A stretch of DNA of 64,000 nucleotides, taken from NCBI RefSeq assembly GCF_016195855.1, contig NZ_JACPYU010000005.1:47471-111470 (forward strand), in the 5' to 3' direction. The position numbers were made by a program, and so were the translations under genes. This document shows positions 1 through 7,180 of this stretch, piece after piece. Positions within the stretch are counted from its first letter, which is position 1; every line of letters starts with the position of its first letter. The DNA is from Aquabacterium sp. (lineage in GTDB: Bacteria; Pseudomonadota; Gammaproteobacteria; Burkholderiales; Burkholderiaceae_C). The notes below the pieces were generated by a model. That model was not told the origin of the DNA, made no database searches, and worked only from the letters and a program-made list of their open reading frames with translations.

Positions 1-239
1 GCGTTGGTGCCGGCCGCCTGGGCGGTCAGGCGATTGCGCCCGGTCTGAATGGGGGGCAGTCCACCTTGGAAAAGGTTGTCGCTTGCGCCGCCATATGCGA
101 CGTTGTCGTCAATGGGCGCAGGGTCCTGGACCGACGTGACGTTGGCCGAGCAGGCTGCGTGGCCTTCTGATGGCGTGAGGGCTGATGCGCCGGCGAGCGC
201 GACGCCCACGGAAATCAGCGGAATGGTAGTTTTGAACAT
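1..239 (-). CDS. Secreted protein of unknown function, N-terminal part only
   Basis: An open frame starts with ATG at 239 and runs off the left window edge without a stop, giving about 79 residues. It begins with a plausible Sec signal peptide: a short Lys-containing N-terminus (MFKTT), a hydrophobic core rich in Ile, Val, Leu and Ala, and a likely cleavage near an Ala-rich stretch around residues 25-28 (GHAAC). The mature part seen so far is polar and Gly/Asn/Gln-rich, as in extracellular or outer-membrane proteins. No family is recognised. The function cannot be called from this fragment. Confidence 0.55.
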   Translation of the reverse strand, partial: MFKTTIPLISVGVALAGASALTPSEGHAACSANVTSVQDPAPIDDNVAYGGASDNLFQGGLPPIQTGRNRLTAQAAGTN

Positions 240-467
240 AGGTGCACCAGCGAGTTTTATGGCCTGCGCGCGGTCACCAAGAGCTGGCACGCGGCCGAGC
301 CCCCTTGATACCCCCTGGTATCTCCCCTGTTTGATGTGACGCACGCGCTTGGTAGGCGGCTTTATGGTGCGGATTGTTCCACACGCGTGGTGGCGGGCAC
401 CCCCCCTTCTTGGTGGGGGCTGGCTTGGCTGACAATGCCGCCGAAGGGCTTTCGCGATGCACAAGTG

Positions 468-1250
468 ATGCACAAGATGATGTTGATTCATGGCGGCAAT
501 GGCGTGCCAGCGGGCATGGCCCTGCTGGCCGAACAGTTGCGGCCATATGCCGACGTGTGGTTGCCAACCATGCTGGGGCATGGGGGGCGGCCCTTGCCAC
601 CTGCCTTGTCCGTGCCCGCCATCGCGGCGGACTTGCTCGCCCAGATGGATGAGCGGCGCATCGAGCGCTGTTTTGTGGGCGGGTACAGCTTTGGCGGCCT
701 GCTGGCCTTGTACCTGGCCCGGCAGCACCCGGCGCGGTTCTGTGGCGTGTGGACCTTGGCGGCCAAGGTCATCTACGACGCCAAGGCGGTATCGCATGTG
801 GTGCATTTGACCTCCCCGCAGCGCGTGAGCCGGTTGAGCAAAGCGTATGCGAAGGATGTCCGTCAGCGGCATGCACCACAGGATTGGCGTGCGGTGATGT
901 TGCTCAACCAGGCGATGTTCAAGTCATTGGAGGGGGTGCCACTGCTGGGGGAGGACGCCTGGCCGGCCAGCGAGATGCCGGCCCTGGTCATCTCCGGCGA
1001 GCTTGACCCATTGGTGTCGGCCGATGAGACCAGGCGTCTGGGGGCCTGGCTGCAAAGTCCGGTGCTGATGTTCCCGGGGGCGGCCCATCCTTTGACGGCC
1101 GTGCCGGTGCAGGCCCTTGCACACGATGTGAAGGCCTGGATGGATTGGGTCAGTGCAGCGCCTGAATCAGGCCTTGGGGTCAGAGGCCAGCTTGCCGGCC
1201 AGCAGCAAGGCCATCAGGGGGATGAACTCCGCAAAGATGCGGATCTCTGA
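468..1250 (+). CDS. Alpha/beta hydrolase
   Basis: A serine hydrolase of the alpha/beta fold, about 260 residues from the ATG at 468. The sequence opens with the first strand and oxyanion loop (LIHGGNG), carries the nucleophile elbow GYSFGG, an acidic-residue loop (SGELDPL) and a C-terminal His (GAAHPLT), so the catalytic triad looks complete. The substrate is unknown; esterase or thioesterase-like enzymes are possible. The start is uncertain because no strong ribosome site is visible; ATG at 435 is an alternative. The last 80 or so bases overlap the convergent membrane-protein gene, and the low-complexity Gln-rich C-terminus is a product of that overlap. Confidence 0.7.
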   Translation: MHKMMLIHGGNGVPAGMALLAEQLRPYADVWLPTMLGHGGRPLPPALSVPAIAADLLAQMDERRIERCFVGGYSFGGLLALYLARQHPARFCGVWTLAAKVIYDAKAVSHVVHLTSPQRVSRLSKAYAKDVRQRHAPQDWRAVMLLNQAMFKSLEGVPLLGEDAWPASEMPALVISGELDPLVSADETRRLGAWLQSPVLMFPGAAHPLTAVPVQALAHDVKAWMDWVSAAPESGLGVRGQLAGQQQGHQGDELRKDADL

Positions 1251-2144
1251 CAGGTTGCCCACCACCATCATGCCCAGGAAGAAGGGGATGAAGCACAGCA
1301 TCATGTTGCGCAGGCGCGTGTCCGCCTTGCCGCGCATGAAGAGCAGCGCCCAGGCGAAGCCGAAGGCAAAGAACACATTGGCCGTGCCGCGGTACTCTGG
1401 CCCCAGCCAGGCGAAAGCGAAGTTGTAGTACAGGCGCAGGAAGCCGGGTACGTGGTAGAGCGAGACCATGTCATCGCTGGAGGCGTTGAGCAGTGTCGAG
1501 ATGATGACCTTGACGGCCACGCTCACGGCCAGCATGGCGAGGAACGGCCGCCACACGGCACGCCAGGCTGGCCAATGGAAGGCCAGGTAGAAGAAGGGCA
1601 GGAGGATGGCCGTTTCCCGGTTCATCATCGCGGGCACGCAGAACGCGAGCAGCATGAGCCAGGGTTGCTTTGACACGATCATCCACACACCGATGGCCAT
1701 GAAGGCCAGCGAGGTCATGTCATACGGGTAGTAGTAATTGTTGTAGCTCGACACAACAAAGGTCGCGAACAACTGCCACCAGAACAGGAAGAACATGGTC
1801 AGCAGGCTGCCCTTGTTCTTGCCCATGGCAGACCAGGCCTTCCACACGAAAATGAAGGCGATGACGGTCGCGGTGAAGTCCATGGCCATGAACAGGAAGG
1901 CCAGGCCCCGGTCGCCCAAAGGGTGAAGCCTGTCGACGCCATTGGCGATCATGAAGGTCAGCACGCGGGACTGGAATGGCTGTTCGCCATCGAAGTCGAC
2001 CAGGAAGCGCCACTTGAACAGTACCCGGCTCTTGGCCGCGTGGCTGAAGGTCAGCATGGCTGCGAGCAGCACGTTGACCATGGCGATCAGCAAGATGTGG
2101 ATCTTCTTGGGCTGGCTTGTTGTGCCGCTTGCTTCCATTTGCAT
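1167..2144 (-). CDS. Polytopic inner-membrane protein of unknown function
   Basis: About 325 residues from ATG 2144, with roughly eight hydrophobic segments separated by short loops, so it is an integral membrane protein. The loops contain aromatic-rich stretches (SSYNNYYYPYD) and a short conserved-looking MNRETA motif after a membrane segment, reminiscent of membrane glycosyltransferases or polyprenyl-sugar enzymes. No family signature is secure. An in-frame GTG at 2228 would add 28 non-hydrophobic residues. It ends inside the convergent hydrolase gene and is followed upstream by the nif-linked operon end, to which it may or may not belong. Confidence 0.6.
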   Translation of the reverse strand: MQMEASGTTSQPKKIHILLIAMVNVLLAAMLTFSHAAKSRVLFKWRFLVDFDGEQPFQSRVLTFMIANGVDRLHPLGDRGLAFLFMAMDFTATVIAFIFVWKAWSAMGKNKGSLLTMFFLFWWQLFATFVVSSYNNYYYPYDMTSLAFMAIGVWMIVSKQPWLMLLAFCVPAMMNRETAILLPFFYLAFHWPAWRAVWRPFLAMLAVSVAVKVIISTLLNASSDDMVSLYHVPGFLRLYYNFAFAWLGPEYRGTANVFFAFGFAWALLFMRGKADTRLRNMMLCFIPFFLGMMVVGNLSEIRIFAEFIPLMALLLAGKLASDPKA

Positions 2145-2228
2145 GACTGGGTGTGGGGTGAGCCGGATCCGGCTGAATGTAGCACCCGCTTCATGCAGGA
2201 CAGGGGCCGGGTAAATGCCCGGAGCCAC

Positions 2229-2588
2229 TCAAGTCGGGGTCATCCTGAACCACTGGGGGTGTTGCTGGCGGTAAACCCGCAGCCACATCATCAGGGCGGG
2301 CGTCAGCGCGCGTGCACCGAACACCAGGGCGTCGTCCAACTCGCGCCCACCGGGGCCCGCAAGGGCTTGCCCGGCCACGGCGGTGCCGGCCCAGTCCACC
2401 TCGGGCATGCCTTCGCGCAGCTCGGGGGGCAGGGCGGCGGCCGCTTCCGTGAGCAGACGCAACTGCCGCGCCACCTCCTGCCGGGTCAGGCGTGAGGCCA
2501 GCAACTCGCTGTCTTGCAGGCCTTCGGTGAGGGTCAGCACGGCAACGCCGGCCTCTTCGATCGTCTTGAGCAGGGCGGCGCCAAACAT
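2229..2588 (-). CDS. HepT/DUF86-like protein, last gene of the nif operon
   Basis: A 119-residue helical protein. The middle (about residues 25-75) resembles the DUF86/HepT fold: a run of helices followed by EAAAALPPELRE and MPEVDW, which matches the usual 'EAa..lp.elre..PeidW' signature. In HepT toxins this is followed by an Arg-Asn and His-x-Tyr RNase motif. Here that place reads AGQALAGPGG, so the catalytic residues are absent. It starts 8 bases after the amine-oxidase gene, so the two are surely co-transcribed. No MNT-type antitoxin gene is next to it. My inference is a structural or regulatory protein rather than a toxin; the family call rests on the signature alone. Confidence 0.6.
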   Translation of the reverse strand: MFGAALLKTIEEAGVAVLTLTEGLQDSELLASRLTRQEVARQLRLLTEAAAALPPELREGMPEVDWAGTAVAGQALAGPGGRELDDALVFGARALTPALMMWLRVYRQQHPQWFRMTPT

Positions 2589-2596
2589 GGTCTGTC

Positions 2597-4189
2597 TCAG
2601 TGGGCTTGAAGGGCGCGGCTGCACAACAGGTCGTTGGTGGCCCAGGCGAATTCCACCCAGGCGGCAGCCAGGTCGGCGGTGATGGCGCGCAGGTAGTCCC
2701 CGTCGGGCTTGTGCTCGTCGGGGAAGTTGGACAGCGCGCAGGACTTGGCGTTGAAGACAAGCGCGTCGGCCACCAGCTCCTTGCTGAAGCCGGCAAACGT
2801 GGCCAGCACCGGCGGCGTCAAGGCGTGGCGGCCTGACGCGTGCCCAGGCTCGGCGGGCTCGCTGGCGCACAGGTCCAGGCTGGCCAGTTGCTCCAGCGCG
2901 CGAGTGTAGGTCTGCTCGACGGCGGCCAGCACGGCTCGTTGGGTGAGCTGCTCGCGGTCCTGTCTGGACAACATCTGTTTGACGTGTTGCTGGTAGCGGG
3001 GCATGGCTTGTTCGCGCTCGGCTGCCACCCATTGTTGAAAGCGGGCCAGGGCTGCATCTCCCTGCAAAGACTCGGGCGCGCGGCTTGCCGGCACGGGGCG
3101 CAGAAAATCGGCCAGGCGGGCGGCGGACTCCAGCGCGCCCTCCATGTGGCCTGCGGCCTGCCTGGCCGTTTCCGTGCCGCCGAAGAAGAGGCGACCGGAC
3201 CAATGCGGGCGGCGCAAGACCGGGTCGGCTTGAGGTGGGGCACCAAGCTGGTCGGTGCGGTCCAGGTCGCTGCAGGTCAGCGGGTCAGTGGCCCAGTCCT
3301 GTGTGGTGATGGTGTCGGCCTGTGCTTCAAGACCGAACAGTTGCGCGAACTGGCTGGACACCAGCAGGGGCATGCTGCGCTCGAAGCTGGCGCGGGCGTC
3401 GGGTGGGATGGCGTGAAAGCCGGCCAGGGCCGCACCGTGTTCGTCACTGGCATCCCACACTTCGCGCAACACGGCCTGCACATGGCCCACGAAGGCGCTG
3501 CCTGACCAGCCGTGCTGGAGCCAGAAAGGCTGGTCATAGCGCGCAATGGATTTGGCCTCGCGTGCCATCCAGGTCGAGACGGCGTTCATCGCGTCCACCG
3601 TGAAGGCCGGCAGCGGGGGCTCGAACCGGATGCCCTGGGCCATCAGCCTGGGCGGCACGGCCAGCACGACACGCCTGGCCTGCACCTGGGTCAATTCGGT
3701 CACAGTGCCTTGGGTATCGGGTGTGGTGCCACTCAGGCGCAAGGCGATGTGGTCGCCCTGGTCCTGAAGCGACACCAGTCGCTGGCCCAGTTGCACCGTG
3801 CCCTCAGGCAGGTGTCCTGCAAGGGTGCGCGCCAGTTGCTGCATGCCGCCCGACAAGCGGCGGGCGCCACCATGGATGCCTTCGGCGTCCAGTGGCTCGG
3901 GGGCGCGGCTGGCGTCGGGCAGGTTCAGCACGACGCCGCTGTCTGGTTGGGGAAAGGAGCGCAGGCCCAAGGATTCGACGAGCGCGGTGATGCGGGGCTC
4001 GGTGTCGGGCCAGTACCAGCTGCCACCGAGGTCCACGGCGGCCCCGCCTTGTGTGGGCACATCGGTGAGGATGCGCCCACCCGCTCGCGAGCGGGCATCG
4101 AACACGGCCACACGCAGGCCCTGCAGGTGCAGTTGCCTGGCAAGCGCCAGCCCGGTAAGGCCGGCTCCAACAATGGCGACATCGATCAT
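2597..4189 (-). CDS. FAD-dependent amine-oxidase-like protein with extra C-terminal domain, nif-linked
   Basis: A 530-residue flavoprotein of the monoamine oxidase family. It opens with the FAD dinucleotide motif (VAIVGAGLTGLALA), continues with the RxGGR motif (RAGGRI), has the Lys that usually contacts the flavin N5 water (EAKSIARYDQPFW) and ends the FAD fold with FFGGTE...GHMEGALESA near residues 340-365. About 160 further residues (370-530) are helical and unlike the family. The substrate is unknown. It sits between a [2Fe-2S] ferredoxin gene and the HepT-like gene, with short gaps (41 and 8 bases), which suggests an electron-transfer or redox role tied to nitrogen fixation. Confidence 0.75.
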   Translation of the reverse strand: MIDVAIVGAGLTGLALARQLHLQGLRVAVFDARSRAGGRILTDVPTQGGAAVDLGGSWYWPDTEPRITALVESLGLRSFPQPDSGVVLNLPDASRAPEPLDAEGIHGGARRLSGGMQQLARTLAGHLPEGTVQLGQRLVSLQDQGDHIALRLSGTTPDTQGTVTELTQVQARRVVLAVPPRLMAQGIRFEPPLPAFTVDAMNAVSTWMAREAKSIARYDQPFWLQHGWSGSAFVGHVQAVLREVWDASDEHGAALAGFHAIPPDARASFERSMPLLVSSQFAQLFGLEAQADTITTQDWATDPLTCSDLDRTDQLGAPPQADPVLRRPHWSGRLFFGGTETARQAAGHMEGALESAARLADFLRPVPASRAPESLQGDAALARFQQWVAAEREQAMPRYQQHVKQMLSRQDREQLTQRAVLAAVEQTYTRALEQLASLDLCASEPAEPGHASGRHALTPPVLATFAGFSKELVADALVFNAKSCALSNFPDEHKPDGDYLRAITADLAAAWVEFAWATNDLLCSRALQAH

Positions 4190-4230
4190 GGCGGGCCTCC
4201 CGTGGGCTTGCTGGCCGGTTCAGCGTGGGG

Positions 4231-4527
4231 TCAGACGAAGCTCAGCAGCTCGACCGTGACGGGCTCTTCGCCCAGCGTGGCCTGACAGGCCAGACGCGAC
4301 TTGGAGCTCACGCCCACCAGGGCATCGAGCTTTTCGTTCTCGGTGCGCTGGATCTTGGACAAGCTCTTGCAGCCTTCCTGGATGAAGACATGGCAGGCGC
4401 CGCATTGGGCCTTGCCTTCGCACTTGCTCATGATGGCAGCGCCAGCGGCCTTGATGGCGGCCATCAGGGTGGTGCCGGGGGCCGCGTCGAAGGTGATGCC
4501 GGCGGGCAGGATGGTCAGGGTGGTCAT
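4231..4527 (-). CDS. [2Fe-2S] ferredoxin, nif-linked
   Basis: A 98-residue soluble ferredoxin of the adrenodoxin/plant-like fold. Cluster ligands are visible as CEGKAQCGAC followed about 36 residues later by LACQA, the CX5CX2C...C pattern of [2Fe-2S] proteins of this class. It resembles FdxD-type ferredoxins found in nif regions, but the exact orthology was not tested. A good ribosome site (AGGAG) precedes ATG 4527. It lies between the SIR2-like and amine-oxidase-like genes and is a natural electron carrier for the latter or for nitrogenase maturation. Confidence 0.85.
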   Translation of the reverse strand: MTTLTILPAGITFDAAPGTTLMAAIKAAGAAIMSKCEGKAQCGACHVFIQEGCKSLSKIQRTENEKLDALVGVSSKSRLACQATLGEEPVTVELLSFV

Positions 4528-4584
4528 GGTGCTACTCCTTTGTGGTGGTCAGCGGTTGGCGGGAAACAGAATGAACGGGATGGG

Positions 4585-5454
4585 TCAGGACGCGCACAGC
4601 AGCGCGGCCACTTCAGCCAGGCTCAGGTCGATGCGCGTCACGTTGTTTTCTTCCAGGAAGCGCGCTTCCATGCGGGTGGGCTCGTTGGGCAGCACCGCCC
4701 AATGGCGCTCGCCGGAGCGCTTCATGATCTGGCGGGCAAAGCTGCGCGTGAGCTGGTCGTTGAAGCGGCAGCCCATGAACAGGAAGCCTTTGCCTTTGCG
4801 CAACGCCTGCACTTCGGCGGGGATCGGGGTCTGGATGTCGATCTCGGTCAGCACCTCGACATAGTCCGAGTCCGACACCAGGTAGTTGCTGGCCGGCGAG
4901 CGGCCGCCGATAGGGCGGTAGACCAGGGCCTTCCACGCGGGCGAGCAGCTCTCGGCCAGTTGGCCGTCCGCATCGTAGAAGGCCGTCCAGGTGCCGAAGT
5001 GCTCGGACTGGGACAAGCCCTGCACCTGCCCCCAGTCTTTGGCGGGGCGTTGGGCGGCATAGGCCTTGACCAGGGTGTCGTCATACCAGCTCTCGACCAC
5101 CAGCGGTGGGGCCAGCCTGGCGATCCAGTCGTGCAAGGGGCTGGCCGTGGGGACCTTGGCGAACGCCTCGTCCATCTGGCCCACCACGCTCTTGCGGTGC
5201 TTGAAGTTCTCGATGTACTGCGCGGCCTGCGTGAGCCGGTTGCGGATCTTGTGGGGCACGGTGACCTTGGCGGTCAACTGCGCCACCAGGGCTTCGGGTG
5301 TGGAGGGCACGGGGCAGTCGGGGATCAGGTCCAGCAGGCCGGGGCCCAGGTAGGGCACGACGCGGCCTTCCTTGAGGCCCCCGACCAGCTCGGGCAGCCA
5401 CTCGTTCACGTTGGCGGCGGCAAGGGGCTTGTTTTGGGCTTCGATGACGGGCAT
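4585..5454 (-). CDS. SIR2-like domain protein, nif-linked
   Basis: A 289-residue protein. The N-terminal segment GRVVPYLGPGLLDL sits where SIR2-like proteins have the NAD-binding GAGxS loop, and the C-terminal FLFMGCRFNDQLTRSF matches the 'GysfnD' element of SIR2-like domains. The loop is altered (GPGLL in place of GAGxS), so NAD hydrolysis or deacylation is doubtful. ATG at 5454 is chosen because GGAG lies 7-8 bases upstream; a TTG at 5460 is also in frame. The gene is 27 bases after the DegT-like gene in the nif operon. The role is unknown. Confidence 0.65.
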   Translation of the reverse strand: MPVIEAQNKPLAAANVNEWLPELVGGLKEGRVVPYLGPGLLDLIPDCPVPSTPEALVAQLTAKVTVPHKIRNRLTQAAQYIENFKHRKSVVGQMDEAFAKVPTASPLHDWIARLAPPLVVESWYDDTLVKAYAAQRPAKDWGQVQGLSQSEHFGTWTAFYDADGQLAESCSPAWKALVYRPIGGRSPASNYLVSDSDYVEVLTEIDIQTPIPAEVQALRKGKGFLFMGCRFNDQLTRSFARQIMKRSGERHWAVLPNEPTRMEARFLEENNVTRIDLSLAEVAALLCAS

Positions 5455-5481
5455 GTTCAACTCCGATGTGTTCGGTTCGTG

Positions 5482-6675
5482 TCAGTAGATGGCGGCACCT
5501 GCGCCCACATTGACGGAGGCGTCCTTGAGCGTCTTGACGATGTACTTGACCTCGTCTTCGTCCAGGTGGGTGTGAAAGGGCAGGGTGAGCGAGCGGTCGG
5601 CGATGCGCTCGGTGTTGGGCAGCAGGCCGCGGTGCCAGCCGCTTTGCTGGTAATGGAACTGCTGGTGCAAGGGCACGCAGTAAATGGCGGACTCCACCGA
5701 GTTCGAGTCCATGTCCTCGATGATCTGGTTGCGTGCACTGCCGGTGAAGCGCTTGCCCAGATGGATCTTGTAGAGCATCCAGTGCACCTCGTCGATGTTC
5801 TCGGCGAGATAAGGCGGCTTGATGCCTTCAAAGCTTTGCATCTGCGTGTGGTACCAGGACTCGACCTGCTTGCGCTTCATCAGGATCTCGTCGATGCGCT
5901 TGAGCTGGGCCAGGCCAATGGCCGCGTCCAGATCGCTCATGCTGGCCTGCCAGGGCACGCGGCTGCCCACCGACACCGAGTTGCGGTCGCTGATGCGGCG
6001 CTCGCGCAGGTAGCCCAGCTCGCTGGCGATCTTGGGGGCGTCGGTCAGCACCATGCCGCCCTGGCCGCAGCACAGGGCCGAGGGCTGTGAGAAGTCGAAG
6101 ATGGCCACATCACCAAAGCTGCCGGTGAGCTGGCCCTGGTAGCGTGAGCCAATGGCTTCGGTGCTGTCCTCAATCAGCTTGAGACCGTGCTGGTCGGCCA
6201 GGGCGCGCAGGCCTTGCCAGTCGGCCGGGTGGCCGTTGACGTTGCTGGCCAGGATGGCCTTGGTGCGCAAGCTGATCTTGTCGGCGGCCTTGGCGGGGTC
6301 GATGCAACCGGACCAGTAGTCGATGTCGGCCAGGATGGGGGTGGCGCCCACGATGGTGATGGCGTGCGCGATCTGGTGCCAGGCGTAAGCCGAGGTGATG
6401 ACCTCGTCACCCGGGCCGATGCCCATCACCTTCAAGACCAGGCAGGCACCCAGTGTGCCGCTGGCCACGGCCGCGGCGTGCTGGCGCCCGATGTAGTTGG
6501 CCATGGCCTGCTCGAAGCCGGTGACCAGGGGGCCGGCCGACAGCTGGTTGCTGCGCAAGGTCATCACCACGGCTTCGAGTTCATCGGTGGTGATGTCGGG
6601 GTCCGAGAGGACAAGCCAGTTATCTGGCCCTTCGTCCGTGGTGTTGGCGGCTTCGGTTTGCGTTGGGGTTTCCAT
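5482..6675 (-). CDS. DegT/DnrJ/EryC1-family protein lacking the PLP lysine, nif-linked
   Basis: A 397-residue fold-type I PLP-enzyme homologue. Family landmarks are present: the phosphate-binding region ASGTLGA (71-77), ADIDY (116-120) and the Asp that contacts the pyridine nitrogen in IEDSTEA (D170). The segment FDFSQPSALCCGQGG (193-207) corresponds to the usual F-S-x-x-x-T-K-x4-GEGG, but the lysine that binds PLP is replaced by Ser199. Transamination is therefore unlikely. Known lysine-less relatives such as ColD use His, which is not seen here either. The gene is 15 bases from the upstream small nif gene and 27 from the SIR2-like gene. Confidence 0.75.
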   Translation of the reverse strand: METPTQTEAANTTDEGPDNWLVLSDPDITTDELEAVVMTLRSNQLSAGPLVTGFEQAMANYIGRQHAAAVASGTLGACLVLKVMGIGPGDEVITSAYAWHQIAHAITIVGATPILADIDYWSGCIDPAKAADKISLRTKAILASNVNGHPADWQGLRALADQHGLKLIEDSTEAIGSRYQGQLTGSFGDVAIFDFSQPSALCCGQGGMVLTDAPKIASELGYLRERRISDRNSVSVGSRVPWQASMSDLDAAIGLAQLKRIDEILMKRKQVESWYHTQMQSFEGIKPPYLAENIDEVHWMLYKIHLGKRFTGSARNQIIEDMDSNSVESAIYCVPLHQQFHYQQSGWHRGLLPNTERIADRSLTLPFHTHLDEDEVKYIVKTLKDASVNVGAGAAIY

Positions 6676-6690
6676 GGCGGGCCCTTCAGA

Positions 6691-6957
6691 TCAGGCGTTC
6701 TGCGTCAGCACGAAGGCCGAGGCCTGCTGGGGTTCGGCGGTCACCGTCCAGCAATGGCCATCGGTGGACATGAGGTAGATGGCGCGCTCGGGCGTCACCT
6801 GCATGGCGGGTTGTTCGCCGCGCATGTCGAAGGCGTCCAGCACCAGCGCACGCAGCGGCGCAAAGCGCTCGCGGATGGTGGCCGCGGCCGCGCGCACCGT
6901 GGCCGACTGGCCCAGGATGCTGGCGGCTTCACTCAACTGTTCGCTGGAGATGGCCAT
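6691..6957 (-). CDS. Small nif-linked protein of unknown function
   Basis: An 88-residue acidic, cytoplasmic protein starting at ATG 6957, one base after the nifT stop. The first half is helical and Ala-rich; the second half looks like a small beta sheet (AIYLMSTDGHCWTVTAE). It may belong to the small DUF6129-type proteins found in nif clusters, but I am not sure of that name. Position and tight spacing argue for a role in nitrogenase assembly or its regulation. Confidence 0.6.
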   Translation of the reverse strand: MAISSEQLSEAASILGQSATVRAAAATIRERFAPLRALVLDAFDMRGEQPAMQVTPERAIYLMSTDGHCWTVTAEPQQASAFVLTQNA

Positions 6958-6958
6958 G

Positions 6959-7180
6959 TCACACCTCCTCGCCGGTCGTGGTGCGCTTGGCCTCGACCGT
7001 GATGGGCAGCCGGGTGTCGTCGGGCATCTCGGGCAGGGCCAGTTGCCAGCCATTGGCCATGGTCACCAGGCCACCCCACATCGTGGGCCGCTCCATGGAC
7101 ACGATGGGCTCTTCCAAGTCCTTCTTGGGGATGTAGACAGACAGGATGCCGTCGGCGCCCTTGCGGATCATGACTTTCAT
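6959..7180 (-). CDS. nifT: NifT/FixU family protein
   Basis: A 73-residue protein with the characteristic NifT opening MKVMIRK, the central SVYIPKKDLEEPIVS and the WGG...NGWQLALP elements. NifT is a small beta-rich protein usually encoded near nifHDK; its deletion generally has little effect and its biochemical role is unknown. The start overlaps the nifS stop by four bases (ATGA), so translation is coupled. Here it follows nifS and not nifK. Confidence 0.93.
   Translation of the reverse strand: MKVMIRKGADGILSVYIPKKDLEEPIVSMERPTMWGGLVTMANGWQLALPEMPDDTRLPITVEAKRTTTGEEV

Noticed and set aside
307..322. Hairpin GATACC-CCCT-GGTATC between the first two genes
   Set aside because: The stem is only six pairs and no T-run follows on either strand, so it is not called a terminator.
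2229..2800. Similarity between DALVFNA in the amine-oxidase tail and DALVFGA in the HepT-like protein
   Set aside because: A match of a few residues is not enough for a duplication; the flanking sequences do not align.
4225..6090. A 621-codon open frame on the plus strand
   Set aside because: It runs antisense to the ferredoxin, SIR2-like and DegT-like genes. Long antisense frames are usual in GC-rich DNA and its Gly/His/Gln-rich composition has no domain features.
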